The position numbers were made by a program, and so were the translations under genes. Source: a bacterium (GTDB taxonomy: Bacteria; Myxococcota_A; Polyangia; Nannocystales; Nannocystaceae). From it: DNA of 64,000 bases. The DNA lies in NCBI GenBank assembly GCA_024742475.1, contig JANSYI010000001.1:248001-312000 (forward strand). The letters run 5' to 3'. The notes under the pieces were generated by a model. That model saw only the letters and a list, made by a program, of their open reading frames with translations. It was not told where the DNA came from and ran no database searches. Shown piece by piece: positions 45,037 to 53,162 of the stretch; position 1 is the stretch's first letter, and each line of letters begins with the position of its first letter.

Positions 45037-45351
45037 ATGAAATACGTCGCCAAGCACGGGATCGACGACCTCGACCGGGTCAAAACCGTCATCGAGAAGG
45101 CCTACGACTCCTACAAGGAGCGCCTCTCCGAGTACAACCCGAGCCTCTCGTGGAAGGACGACCGCAACGCGACGGTGTCCTTCACGGTGATGAAGAAGTC
45201 GCTGAGCACCGACTTCGAGATCACGCCCGACGAGGTCCGCATCGAAGGCAAGATCCCGTTCATCTTCAAGCCGTTCGAGAGCAAGATCGAAAAGGTCGTG
45301 GGCGGCGAAGTAGAGAAGTGGATCGTCAAGGCCAAGAACGGCGAGCTCTGA
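45037..45351 (+). CDS. Polyhydroxyalkanoic acid system family protein
   Basis: A 104-residue soluble protein. The pattern MKYVAKHGIDDLDRVKTVIEK at the start, the central WKDDRNATVSFTVMKKSLSTDFEI and IPFIFKPFESKIEKVV match the small PHA_gran_rgn family found with polyhydroxyalkanoate genes. Its precise role is unknown; a storage-granule link is only inferred from the family. No PHA synthase is in the window. A clear terminator follows 23 bases after the stop. Confidence 0.78.
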   Translation: MKYVAKHGIDDLDRVKTVIEKAYDSYKERLSEYNPSLSWKDDRNATVSFTVMKKSLSTDFEITPDEVRIEGKIPFIFKPFESKIEKVVGGEVEKWIVKAKNGEL

Positions 45352-45374
45352 CCGGGCTTCGTTGCGCTTCATCC

Positions 45375-45410
45375 AGGCACCCCGCGTAGGCGGCGGTGCC
45401 TTTTCTTTTT
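45375..45410 (+). terminator. Rho-independent terminator after the PHA-system gene
   Basis: Arms AGGCACC (45375-45381) and GGTGCCT (45395-45401) pair around a 13-base loop. They are followed by a T-rich tract broken by one C. Confidence 0.8.
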
Positions 45411-45516
45411 CTTTGCCGGGCGCGGATGGGCGAGCGGCCCGTGGCGAGCCCGCAGGGAGAAGAAAATCGAGGAACATGAGGAGCGAGAGCTGGCGTCGCG
45501 CAACCACCCGCGTCCG

Positions 45517-47082
45517 ATGACCATGAAATCTGCGACGGCCACACTCGCGATGGCGGGCACCCTACTCGGCTGTGCTCCGGACTCTGCGGACGGTGCCGGT
45601 GACACGGATAGCGACACCTCTACAGCGACCGACGGCGACACGGACACCGACGGCGAGGAGATCCGCGCACTGCTTCGGCTGGGCCTCCGGACCCGTCTCG
45701 GGCCGCTTCCGGACCAAGACACGTACGAGGCGCTGCTGCCATGGCGTCTGCAACTGCTCGAGCTCGATGGAGATTCGGTCGTCGAGGTCGAGCTACAGCC
45801 CGAGTTCGGCGTCGTGGCGAGGGCGGATCGCATCACTTCTGCCTGGGCCAGCTCGCAGGGAGGCCGCTTCGTAGTCAGCGATGCTACCGACGTCGAAGAC
45901 CCGTACGGCGGTATCGAGCACGTCTACGATGCTCGGTCCTCATTCTCGGACGCATCTCCGCGACTCGTCGGAAGCTTCGACGTAGGCGACTCCTCCATGA
46001 GTCTCCTCGGGGACCACTGGGCCCTGCTCGGAACGGGTGACGAGATCCAACCGGAGCTGAGCCTCGTCGACCTGCGCAGTGAAGTCGATGTACCGGTCGA
46101 AGTCGCCACCCTCGCAGGACGCTATCGATGGGGCCTTCTGCCCTCACATCGCGGCTTCTGGTACGTCGAGGAGGATGGAAACCTCAACCTGGTGGAGGAC
46201 CCTGACCACCCCGCCCCGGTACGTCTATCGGACCTCCCCGAGGGCATGCAGGTGATGAAGGAATGGGTCAACGCGAACGTCGTCGTGTTCGCCGTTGGCG
46301 ACAACGCCGCTGACGACCCGGAGTCTGTGTGGGTCGTCCGCCGTACCGACGACAACTGGACCGATCCTGCGCCGGTCCCCGTCGACGCGGCCGAGGTCTC
46401 GTTCGTGGTTTTTCCCCCTGAGGGGCCCGATTTCGCCGTCGCGGGAGGCGAGGGGTTGACCCTCCATCACTCAAGCGGTGAGATGCAGTCCATCATCGGA
46501 CCCGCCGGGTACTGGGCCTACTCGCCGCGCTTCTCCCAGGACGATGACCACCTCATCGCCTTCGTCGAGACAGGTCCAGATTCGGGAGAGGTCCTCGCCG
46601 TGCCCTCCGCCGGAGGTGAGGTCGAGGTCTTGGCGGAGACGAACGTCTTCTCGAGCCGCCCCACGATCTGCGAGGACCACATGGTCTTCGTCGAAGAGTC
46701 GGGCAACCGATTCTCCGCCGGCCTCGTACAGTTCGGCGACAGCGGGCCAACCGTGCAAAGGGATGTGTCGCAGCAGTGGATCACCTCGCCGTACGGCCGT
46801 TGCAACGAGCACTACGAGCACGCGGTGCTCTTCAGCGACGAACGTCTCGAGGTGTATGTAGTTCTCGATGGCGAGCCGGGGAGGTGGGTGGTCGAAGACC
46901 TCGTCCCGGTCGGATATCCGGTGCTCACGCCCGATGGGGTCGTGTACCTGCGGGGAGACCCGGTGCTCGACGAGTCGACCACCGCGATGCGATGGCAGCT
47001 CGACGGCGCCGTACGAACGACGCTTCAGGAGGGGCCGATCTTCCGCATCGACGACTTGGGCTTCCTGGAGGCCGAGAACTGA
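45517..47082 (+). CDS. Large lipoprotein with repeated beta units
   Basis: A 521-residue predicted lipoprotein from the ATG at 45517; the ATG at 45523 also fits. The signal ends AGTLLGCAP, followed by an Asp/Thr/Gly-rich linker. The mature part has recurring beta units of about 45-60 residues (RYRWGLLPSHRGFWYVEEDGNL, YWAYSPRFSQDDDHLIAFVE, GEVLAVPSAGGEVEVL), which looks like a beta-propeller of the TolB type. It is probably on the outer membrane or surface. No enzymatic motif is seen. It is followed by another lipoprotein gene after 16 bases. Confidence 0.68.
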   Translation: MTMKSATATLAMAGTLLGCAPDSADGAGDTDSDTSTATDGDTDTDGEEIRALLRLGLRTRLGPLPDQDTYEALLPWRLQLLELDGDSVVEVELQPEFGVVARADRITSAWASSQGGRFVVSDATDVEDPYGGIEHVYDARSSFSDASPRLVGSFDVGDSSMSLLGDHWALLGTGDEIQPELSLVDLRSEVDVPVEVATLAGRYRWGLLPSHRGFWYVEEDGNLNLVEDPDHPAPVRLSDLPEGMQVMKEWVNANVVVFAVGDNAADDPESVWVVRRTDDNWTDPAPVPVDAAEVSFVVFPPEGPDFAVAGGEGLTLHHSSGEMQSIIGPAGYWAYSPRFSQDDDHLIAFVETGPDSGEVLAVPSAGGEVEVLAETNVFSSRPTICEDHMVFVEESGNRFSAGLVQFGDSGPTVQRDVSQQWITSPYGRCNEHYEHAVLFSDERLEVYVVLDGEPGRWVVEDLVPVGYPVLTPDGVVYLRGDPVLDESTTAMRWQLDGAVRTTLQEGPIFRIDDLGFLEAEN

Positions 47083-47098
47083 GGACGCTGCGGTATAA

Positions 47099-48421
47099 GT
47101 GCTCATGCGCCGGCTCTCCTTGCTCTGTGTTCTCGTCTACGGCACGACCAGCTGCGGGACGGATGGCGGCGACCCACAGCCACAGACCTCGGCTGCGGAG
47201 ACGTCCGGAACGGGCTCGATCTCCGGTGCAAGCTCTTCGGGTGTCGGGACCTCATCGTCGGCTTCGGGCGACGGCTCCACCACTGCGGGGTCGACCAGTG
47301 CGAGCACGAGCGGCGACACGGGTACGACCGGCGGCCCTCCGGACGCTGGAGAAGGGCCGATTCGGGGCCGCTTCGAGTCGACCCGGCAACTGGATCGCTG
47401 CGGCGAGCAGCTCTCTTGGCAAGGCCCTGACGGCCCTCTCGTCAAGGTACGCATGGACCTGTGCGGCGACGACATCGACGCGCTCGCGCAGACCGTCGTG
47501 GACAACCTCGACGCCGTCGCAGCTGCTGGACAGCAGGCGCTCATCGTCTTTCCGCAGGGCATCAACCTTCCGCCGACCTGGCTCGACGAATGCGAGACCT
47601 TCGAGCTCGCCACGGCCAACTTCTCGGGCACCACATGCGTGCCATGGGACGCCAGCTATCAAGCAAGCCTCGAGACGGCGGTGCAGACGCTCGGAACCGC
47701 GATCAGTGGGCACGCGGCGCTCGCGGGGGTCTACTTCACGATCAGCTCGATGACCAACGGCTCCGAGTTGCACTGGCGAGTGAGCCGCGATGCGATGCCG
47801 AACTATCCTGGGGACGAGGCGTTTCGGCAGGCGTACCGCGACGTGATGGACGTCTTTCAGCTGGCCTTCGACGAGCCCGTCGTGTTCGAGGCGGGCCACT
47901 GCGTGTGGGACGAGGATCCGGACTGCGAGCTCCCGACGCTGCTGTATCGGCACAGTCGTGACACCTACGGGGTCGGACACAGCGGCATCGCGATCTGGAA
48001 CTGCGCGGAGCGGTTCTGGGCGGGCAACAGCGGCGGCGCCGAGACCTTCGGAGTCAAGGGCTTGCTCGAAGAGGCGAGCAGCGATGGAGCCAGCTTCGGC
48101 TGCCAGACGGTGGGCAGCTTTACCAACGGCGCCTGCCGATTCACCGACGACGAGGTCGGCGACTACGGACCCTCCGAGGGGCTGATGGGGGACAACTGTC
48201 CCGAACATCCATCGTTCGATCCCGCGGGTGCCTGCCTCGACACGATGCGATGGGTGGCTGGAGTCGAGGCCCAGGCAACGGACTCCGCCCAGGTCACGGG
48301 GACGTGGCTCGAGAACTGGAGCGCCGAGTTCCGCGAAGGCGGGGTCTACACCACCGACGAGAGCTGCCGCGCTGCCATCGATGCCTTTGCCGCGCCCCAG
48401 TCGCGACGCACGGGCCGCTAG
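47099..48421 (+). CDS. Lipoprotein with glycosidase-like catalytic-barrel domain
   Basis: A 440-residue predicted lipoprotein, from the GTG at 47099 or the ATG at 47105. The lipobox is TTSCGT and a long Ser/Thr/Gly linker follows. The mature domain alternates strands and helices (LIVFPQGINLPPTWLDE, AALAGVYFTISSMTNGSELHW, VVFEAGHCVWDED, GHSGIAIWNCAERFW), suggesting a TIM-barrel glycoside hydrolase-like fold. I cannot name the family or confirm the acid pair. It is probably a surface enzyme or binding protein. Its end overlaps the convergent gene by four bases. Confidence 0.65.
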   Translation: MLMRRLSLLCVLVYGTTSCGTDGGDPQPQTSAAETSGTGSISGASSSGVGTSSSASGDGSTTAGSTSASTSGDTGTTGGPPDAGEGPIRGRFESTRQLDRCGEQLSWQGPDGPLVKVRMDLCGDDIDALAQTVVDNLDAVAAAGQQALIVFPQGINLPPTWLDECETFELATANFSGTTCVPWDASYQASLETAVQTLGTAISGHAALAGVYFTISSMTNGSELHWRVSRDAMPNYPGDEAFRQAYRDVMDVFQLAFDEPVVFEAGHCVWDEDPDCELPTLLYRHSRDTYGVGHSGIAIWNCAERFWAGNSGGAETFGVKGLLEEASSDGASFGCQTVGSFTNGACRFTDDEVGDYGPSEGLMGDNCPEHPSFDPAGACLDTMRWVAGVEAQATDSAQVTGTWLENWSAEFREGGVYTTDESCRAAIDAFAAPQSRRTGR

Positions 48422-49167
48422 CCCTCGGACGACCAACCCGCCCGGCGCAGCAGGGCGACCTTCTCGGCGACCTCGGGATCCTGGTCGGAGTTGGCGCGGC
48501 GGACGATCGTATCGATGAGGTCATCAGCGTTGGGACACGTCGACGGCGTCGCTCCGAGATCGACCGCCGCCTTGACATACTGGACGCTCACGTCTCCGCT
48601 CAAGACGCACCTCCGGAACTTCTCCTCGACGCTGGCTTGCTCGAAGTTCCCGCCCGCGGCGACGATTTCGGGCAGCAGGTCGTGCCGATTCCACTGCGCC
48701 GTGCGGCTGATGCAGCGGTCGAGTTCTTCCGGCGTCACGCCGGCTTCGAGCTCGTCCCGCACGTCTTGAATGTCGCCCTCGTCCGTGCAGTAGTAGACGA
48801 ACATGCTGCCATAGGTGCTGGTAAGCGCGAGCCGCTGTAGTCCGATGCCGCCGAGCACCAGCAGGGCCAGCGCCCCGACCACCACCAGCACGCGCATGCC
48901 CAGCCCCTTCGAGCCCGCAAGTGCGCGCGCGACGGCCCCACCGAAGAAGGTCAACCCCACGATCAGCGCGCCAGCGGCTGCGAGCATCGCCACCGACGCC
49001 CAGTCGCTGGGCAGCGCGGTCGCCGAGGCACCGCGCGTCCCCAGAGCGAGATTCAGATCGAACAGCACATTGAAGACACTGACCGCGGCGATTCCCAAGA
49101 CGGCGAGTCCCACCATCAAGCAGATCGTCGCGAACAACCCGCGCTCGGTTGAGGAAGAGCCCACCAT
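48418..49167 (-). CDS. Membrane protein with ankyrin-like C-terminal region
   Basis: A 249-residue protein. Three hydrophobic segments lie near residues 12-36, 58-82 and 90-110. The rest (SMFVYYCTDEGDIQDVRDELEAG to the end) is helical with spacing like degenerate ankyrin repeats (PEIVAAGGNFEQAS, VKAAVDLGATPSTC). The soluble part has several Cys residues. Function is unknown. It lies 48 bases upstream of the glutamate dehydrogenase stop, but on the same strand, so readthrough is possible. Confidence 0.6.
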   Translation of the reverse strand: MVGSSSTERGLFATICLMVGLAVLGIAAVSVFNVLFDLNLALGTRGASATALPSDWASVAMLAAAGALIVGLTFFGGAVARALAGSKGLGMRVLVVVGALALLVLGGIGLQRLALTSTYGSMFVYYCTDEGDIQDVRDELEAGVTPEELDRCISRTAQWNRHDLLPEIVAAGGNFEQASVEEKFRRCVLSGDVSVQYVKAAVDLGATPSTCPNADDLIDTIVRRANSDQDPEVAEKVALLRRAGWSSEG

Positions 49168-49215
49168 GGAAGGAGACGGGCGGGCGCGGGTCCGGTTGCA
49201 CGTGCTGGGTGCGCG

Positions 49216-50547
49216 CTAGCCGAGGGCTTCCATGGTCGTCGCGAGGCGATGGAAGGCTGCCCGGTTGGCCCCGGCGGCGTAGTCGACTGTGCTGCTCTCG
49301 CCGCCGAACTCGACGCAGCGGTCGTGAATGCGGCGCATGCACGCCTTCAGCTCTTCATCCACGGTGTCACGGGTCCACGGCTTGCGCTGGGCGTTCTGAG
49401 ACATCTCCAGGCCCGATGTGGCCACGCCTCCGGCGTTGGCGGCCTTACCGGGGAGCAGGAGCACGCCCGCGTCGACGAACGCCTGCGTCGCGTCGCTCGT
49501 ACAAGGCATGTTGGCCCCCTCCGCGACGAGCTGCAGGCGGCCGCTGGCCAGGAGCGCCTTGGCATCGTTCGCGCCCAGCTCGTTTTGCGTCGCGCACGGT
49601 AGGGCGACGTCGATGTCGGGGAGGTCCCAGGGCTTCGCCGACGCTTCGAACGACGCACCGACCTTCGAGGCTACATCGGACAGCCGCGCGCCGTTGCTCT
49701 GCGCGTCCGCGACCTGCTCGAGCTGTTCGGCACGAAGCCCGTCCGGCCAGTGCGCGACACCCTGCGAGTTGGAGAGCGAGACGACACGAGCGCCCATCTC
49801 GAGCGCCTTGGCGGCGGCGTGCCGGGCCACGTTGCCCGCGCCCGACACCGCGCAGCGCAGACCCTCGAGCGCGCGGTCGTGGTGGGCCAACGCGGTGCAG
49901 ACCATGTAGATGAGGCCGTACCCCGTCGCTTCGGTCCGCAACGGGATGCCGCCCCACGCCACCGCCTTGCCGGTCATCGCCCCAGCCGCGAGTCCGCCGA
50001 GCTCTCGGTAGGCACCATAGAGGAACCCGACCTCACGCTCGCCCACGCCGATGTCTCCAGCTGGCACGTCCTTGTCGGGACCGATGTGGTGACGCAGTTC
50101 GGTCATGAACGCGTAGCAGAAGCGACGGACCTCCTCGGCGCTGCGGCCTCGCGGGTCGAACGTCGCTCCCCCTTTGGCCCCGCCGAGCGGAAGGCCGGTC
50201 AGCGCGCCCTTGAACGTCTGCTCGAAGGCGAGGAAGCGCATGACGCCCTCGTCGACGTGGTCGGCGAACCGAAGGCCACCTTTGTATGGCCCCAAAAGGC
50301 GGTTCTGCTGCACCCGATACCCACGGTCGACGTGAACCTGCCCTGCGTCGTCGCGCCAGCGCACCCGAAACGAGATCGATCGGTCGGGCTCGACAAGACG
50401 CTCCATGATGCCTGCGTCCAACCACTGCGGGTTGGCGTGCAGCAGCGGCCACACGCCCCGGGCGACCTCCTCGACTGCCTGCAGCAGGTGGGGCGCGTGG
50501 GGGTTCCGTCGCTCGACGTCTCGGAGGAAGTTCTCGATCGTTTGCAT
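49216..50547 (-). CDS. gdhA: NADP-type glutamate dehydrogenase
   Basis: A 443-residue enzyme, the usual length for hexameric GdhA. I chose the ATG at 50547 (MQTIENFLRDV) because the longer frame adds 63 non-homologous residues. The catalytic region is GPYKGGLRFADHVDEG, FKGALTGLPLGGAKGG and PAGDIGVGEREVGFLYG. The dinucleotide fold is CAVSGAGNVARHAA. PCATQNELGANDA is the conserved substrate loop. It interconverts 2-oxoglutarate plus ammonia and glutamate. The family and length suggest NADPH use for ammonia assimilation, but cofactor choice is inferred. Confidence 0.9.
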   Translation of the reverse strand: MQTIENFLRDVERRNPHAPHLLQAVEEVARGVWPLLHANPQWLDAGIMERLVEPDRSISFRVRWRDDAGQVHVDRGYRVQQNRLLGPYKGGLRFADHVDEGVMRFLAFEQTFKGALTGLPLGGAKGGATFDPRGRSAEEVRRFCYAFMTELRHHIGPDKDVPAGDIGVGEREVGFLYGAYRELGGLAAGAMTGKAVAWGGIPLRTEATGYGLIYMVCTALAHHDRALEGLRCAVSGAGNVARHAAAKALEMGARVVSLSNSQGVAHWPDGLRAEQLEQVADAQSNGARLSDVASKVGASFEASAKPWDLPDIDVALPCATQNELGANDAKALLASGRLQLVAEGANMPCTSDATQAFVDAGVLLLPGKAANAGGVATSGLEMSQNAQRKPWTRDTVDEELKACMRRIHDRCVEFGGESSTVDYAAGANRAAFHRLATTMEALG

Positions 50548-50709
50548 GCGTGGCCTTGAAGAACACCGGAAATTGCAACCGCTAGGCCAAGGCGAAACCC
50601 CTGCGGCGCCGCCCGCTCCCATGAGCGCCTCGGCCCCTGCGTGCGGATCCGACACAGCTTCCGGCGCCCGGTGGGTTTTTCGTCGCGCGCACCTTGAGCG
50701 AAACCCAGG

Positions 50710-51822
50710 GTGCGTCAGCTCGTCGTCACGGTGCACAGCCCCTACGACGCATACCTCCGTGACGACCCGGCCGAGGACGCTCGGCGCGCCGGACTTCTCT
50801 ACGTCTCGCGCTCCGACCCCGGCTACTCGCGCGTGCGATGTGGGCGGGGCTTTCGCTACCGAGACCCCTTCGGACAGACCGTCCCCCGGGGTGAGCGGCG
50901 CGATCGTTTCGAGTCACTCGCGCTGCCTCCGGCGTGGCGAGACGTGTGGATCTGCGCCAAACCCAACGGTCATCTACAGGCGACCGGCGTCGACGAAGCA
51001 GGCCGCGTGCAGTACCGCTACCATGCTCAATGGAGGGCGGCGCGAGACGAGCGCAAGTTCCTGCGCATGGTCGCGTTCGGCCGCCTGCTGACGAGACTGC
51101 GTCGTGCGGTTCGTCGAGACCTCCGGCGCCCCGGGTTGCACCGGCGCCGCGTCGCGGCGGCCTGCGTGCGCCTCCTCGACAGCACACACGCGAGGATCGG
51201 GCACGAGTCGTACGCAGACGATGGCGCGTTCGGACTGTGCACCCTGCAGCCCGAGCATCTCGAGCTGCGGGCGGGCCAGGGTGTCGCCACGCTGGACTTT
51301 CCGGGGAAATCGGGTCGGCGTTGGCAACTGGACGTGCAAGACCCGTCCGTAGTGCGGGTGCTCGAAGCCTGCGCGCAGGCGGACTGTCGCGTGTTCTGCT
51401 ACCGGGACGACGGCGGTAGCACCCGAGCGATGACCGCAAGTCGGGTGGTCGACTACCTGCGCGAGGCCAGCGGCCACGACCTGCGACCCAAGGACTTTCG
51501 CACGTGGGCGGGCACGGTCATCGCCGCCGCGACGATCCGCGAGAGGCTGGACGGCGGGGCGACGGTCCGACGCAAGAAGGTCGCCACGCGGGCGACCAAG
51601 GCCGCAGCCGCGCAGCTTCGCAATACGCCCGCCGTATGCCGATCGGCGTACATCTTTCCGGCCGTGCTCGAGTCCTTCTCCCCCGCGGCCCTCGAAGAGT
51701 CTCGCGCACGCATCGCCAAGTCCTGCCCCGAGCTGAGGATCGACGAGCAGCTCGTCCAGCTGTTCCTCGAGCGTCACTTCGACGCCGAGCCCGAGGGCCT
51801 GCCCGCCACCCGCGCCGCCTGA
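50710..51822 (+). CDS. Type IB DNA topoisomerase
   Basis: A 370-residue poxvirus-type topoisomerase from a GTG at 50710. The N-terminal domain includes RDRFESLALPPAWRDVWICAKPNGHLQATGVD, a family hallmark region. The catalytic residues are seen as the Arg in HARIGHESYA, the Lys in LDFPGKSG, the Arg in DFRTWAGT, and the tyrosine in NTPAVCRSAYIFP. In that last segment the common SKAY reads RSAY. It relaxes supercoils through a 3'-phosphotyrosyl bond. Bacterial versions are scattered by transfer. It is divergent from gdhA. Confidence 0.88.
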   Translation: MRQLVVTVHSPYDAYLRDDPAEDARRAGLLYVSRSDPGYSRVRCGRGFRYRDPFGQTVPRGERRDRFESLALPPAWRDVWICAKPNGHLQATGVDEAGRVQYRYHAQWRAARDERKFLRMVAFGRLLTRLRRAVRRDLRRPGLHRRRVAAACVRLLDSTHARIGHESYADDGAFGLCTLQPEHLELRAGQGVATLDFPGKSGRRWQLDVQDPSVVRVLEACAQADCRVFCYRDDGGSTRAMTASRVVDYLREASGHDLRPKDFRTWAGTVIAAATIRERLDGGATVRRKKVATRATKAAAAQLRNTPAVCRSAYIFPAVLESFSPAALEESRARIAKSCPELRIDEQLVQLFLERHFDAEPEGLPATRAA

Positions 51823-51948
51823 GTGGCGACGCGAGCGGATCCGCCTATCGCCCGCTCTCGGTGTGCGGCCGCGCGCACGCCGTCGACGCGAAAGTCGAAC
51901 GTTTTCGGCGCAGGAGTGCTGGCGCCGGACTTGCACAGACCTGGTGTG

Positions 51949-52464
51949 ATGTCCCCCGACGACAAAGACGAACTGTCCGAAAACACTGAAAAGCTCTGGA
52001 ACATGGTGGACGATTTTCGCGTCGGCATGCTCGTCACGCGCCCCCACGACGGCGCACCTCGGCCCCGGCCGATGACGCTAGCCCAACGCGATGACGAGAC
52101 GATCACGTTCGTGACCGCTCGAGACGCGACCTTGGTCGAGGAGCTCGAGCGAGACTCGGGCTGCGCAATCTCCATGCAGTCGGACCGCAAGTACGTCGCG
52201 CTGCGAGGTTTGGCCGAGGTCGTCGACGAACAGTCGGCGATCGACGAGGTCTGGTCCGAGACGATGCGCGTCTGGTTCCCCGATGGGCCAAGCAGCGGGC
52301 GCATCGTGCTCGTGCGCGTGGGTGTGCTCGAAGGCGAGTTCTGGGACGTGTCGGGCGTGCAGCTCGTCCGCTTCCTGCTCAAGGCCGCCAAGGCGTACGC
52401 CCAAGGCTCGAAGCTCGGCAAGGAGATGAACAACCCCGGCATGCACGGCGGCGTAGCGCTGTAG
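51949..52464 (+). CDS. Pyridoxamine 5'-phosphate oxidase-fold general stress protein
   Basis: A 171-residue soluble protein from the ATG at 51949. It has the split-barrel pattern of the general-stress FMN-binding family: LWNMVDDFRVGMLVTR, PRPRPMTLAQRDDETITFVTA, and YVALRGLAEVV with the MRVWFPDG motif. Such proteins bind a flavin or related cofactor; real pyridoxamine oxidase activity is unlikely. It ends at a strong terminator. No neighbour explains its role. Confidence 0.8.
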   Translation: MSPDDKDELSENTEKLWNMVDDFRVGMLVTRPHDGAPRPRPMTLAQRDDETITFVTARDATLVEELERDSGCAISMQSDRKYVALRGLAEVVDEQSAIDEVWSETMRVWFPDGPSSGRIVLVRVGVLEGEFWDVSGVQLVRFLLKAAKAYAQGSKLGKEMNNPGMHGGVAL

Positions 52465-52485
52465 CCCCAGACGCACCCCCCACAC

Positions 52486-52514
52486 GAGGCCGGCAATCGC
52501 CGGTCTCTTTTTTT
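52486..52514 (+). terminator. Rho-independent terminator after the FMN-fold gene
   Basis: Arms GAGGCCGGC (52486-52494) and GCCGGTCTC (52499-52507) pair with one G-T wobble around a four-base loop. Seven T bases follow. Confidence 0.85.
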
Positions 52515-52563
52515 GTCCGCGCCCGTGGGTTGTCAGCGCAGCCGGAGGCAATAGTCCATCTTC

Positions 52564-52851
52564 ATGAATCTTTCGACCCTCACCATTCCCCTGTTCGCCG
52601 CGAGCCTGATGGCCGTCGGCTGCAACAAGCAAGACAAGGACACCGCGACCCCCGGCGACGAGTTCGACCAAGCCGGCGAGTCGTTCGAGAACGGCTTCGA
52701 GAAGACCGGAGATGCCATCGAGGCGTCCGCCGACGAGGCGTCCAGCGAGATCGAGGACATCGACGACGACGGAGACGACCAGCTCGGCAAGGACGGCAAT
52801 GAAAAAGGCGACCTCGAGGACATCGACAACGACGGCGACGACAACCTCTAG
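52564..52851 (+). CDS. Small acidic lipoprotein with two Asp-Gly loops
   Basis: A 95-residue predicted lipoprotein. The signal peptide ends LMAVGCNK with the Cys near residue 20. The mature part is strongly acidic, with helical stretches and two copies of an EDIDxDGDD motif near residues 66-74 and 87-94. These loops resemble simple calcium-binding DxDxDG sites. Function is unknown. It lies between two hairpins and appears to be a single-gene unit. Confidence 0.7.
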   Translation: MNLSTLTIPLFAASLMAVGCNKQDKDTATPGDEFDQAGESFENGFEKTGDAIEASADEASSEIEDIDDDGDDQLGKDGNEKGDLEDIDNDGDDNL

Positions 52852-53039
52852 ACCGACAGCAAACCGCGCCACGAGGGCGCGAGCGGTGTCTTCGGGCATC
52901 ACTCGCGCCCTCGTTGCGTGTGCCGTTTCGACCACACGAGGGTGGCGCCAGCGCACACTTTGGCGAGAACGCACAGCGCCCACTGCTGGGCCCTCGCCGC
53001 CCTCATCTTGGATTTGCTGGGAAATTCTGCACGCCAGGA
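52852..53039 (+). other. Intergenic region with a 13-bp inverted repeat
   Basis: This non-coding stretch is the first part of the 311-base gap between the acidic lipoprotein and gor. It contains a perfect 13-bp inverted repeat (52871-52883 and 52902-52914). The rest, up to the sigma-54 promoter at 53040, has no ORF or motif I can support. Confidence 0.6.
52871..52914 (+). repeat. Perfect 13-bp inverted repeat with 18-base loop
   Basis: Arms ACGAGGGCGCGAG and CTCGCGCCCTCGT pair exactly. No T tract follows, so it may be a U-less terminator for the acidic lipoprotein gene. It could instead be an upstream site for the sigma-54 promoter, which lies about 125 bases further on. Confidence 0.55.
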
Positions 53040-53056
53040 TTGGCACGCGGGTTGCT
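53040..53056 (+). promoter_or_regulatory. Near-perfect sigma-54 promoter upstream of gor
   Basis: TTGGCACGCGGGTTGCT matches the -24/-12 consensus TTGGCACGNNNNTTGCW at every fixed position. The GG and GC are ten bases apart. The start is predicted near 53067, two bases before a 27-codon ORF. Confidence 0.75.
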
Positions 53057-53068
53057 CTAAGGCCCGGT

Positions 53069-53152
53069 ATGTTCGTTCGACTCAAGGTTAGCGTTCTGAT
53101 GTGGATGTCCGCGTTCGGCGTGGCCATGGTCCAGCTGACGGCGGCGAGCTGA
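53069..53152 (+). CDS. Putative 27-residue hydrophobic small protein, nearly leaderless
   Basis: The ATG at 53069 lies about two bases after the predicted sigma-54 start. It opens 27 codons plus TGA. The peptide begins MFVRLK and then has about 20 mostly hydrophobic residues (VSVLMWMSAFGVAMVQL core), so it could be a single membrane helix or a leader peptide. It ends ten bases before the gor ATG at 53163. Because gor has no visible ribosome binding site, translation of this ORF could couple to gor. Its reality rests on position and composition only. Confidence 0.4.
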   Translation: MFVRLKVSVLMWMSAFGVAMVQLTAAS

Positions 53153-53162
53153 GCCCCTCGCC

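Noticed and set aside
47094..47099. TATAAG as a promoter for the 47099 lipoprotein gene
   Set aside because: It lacks the final T, overlaps the possible GTG start and has no -35 match. It was not listed as a feature.
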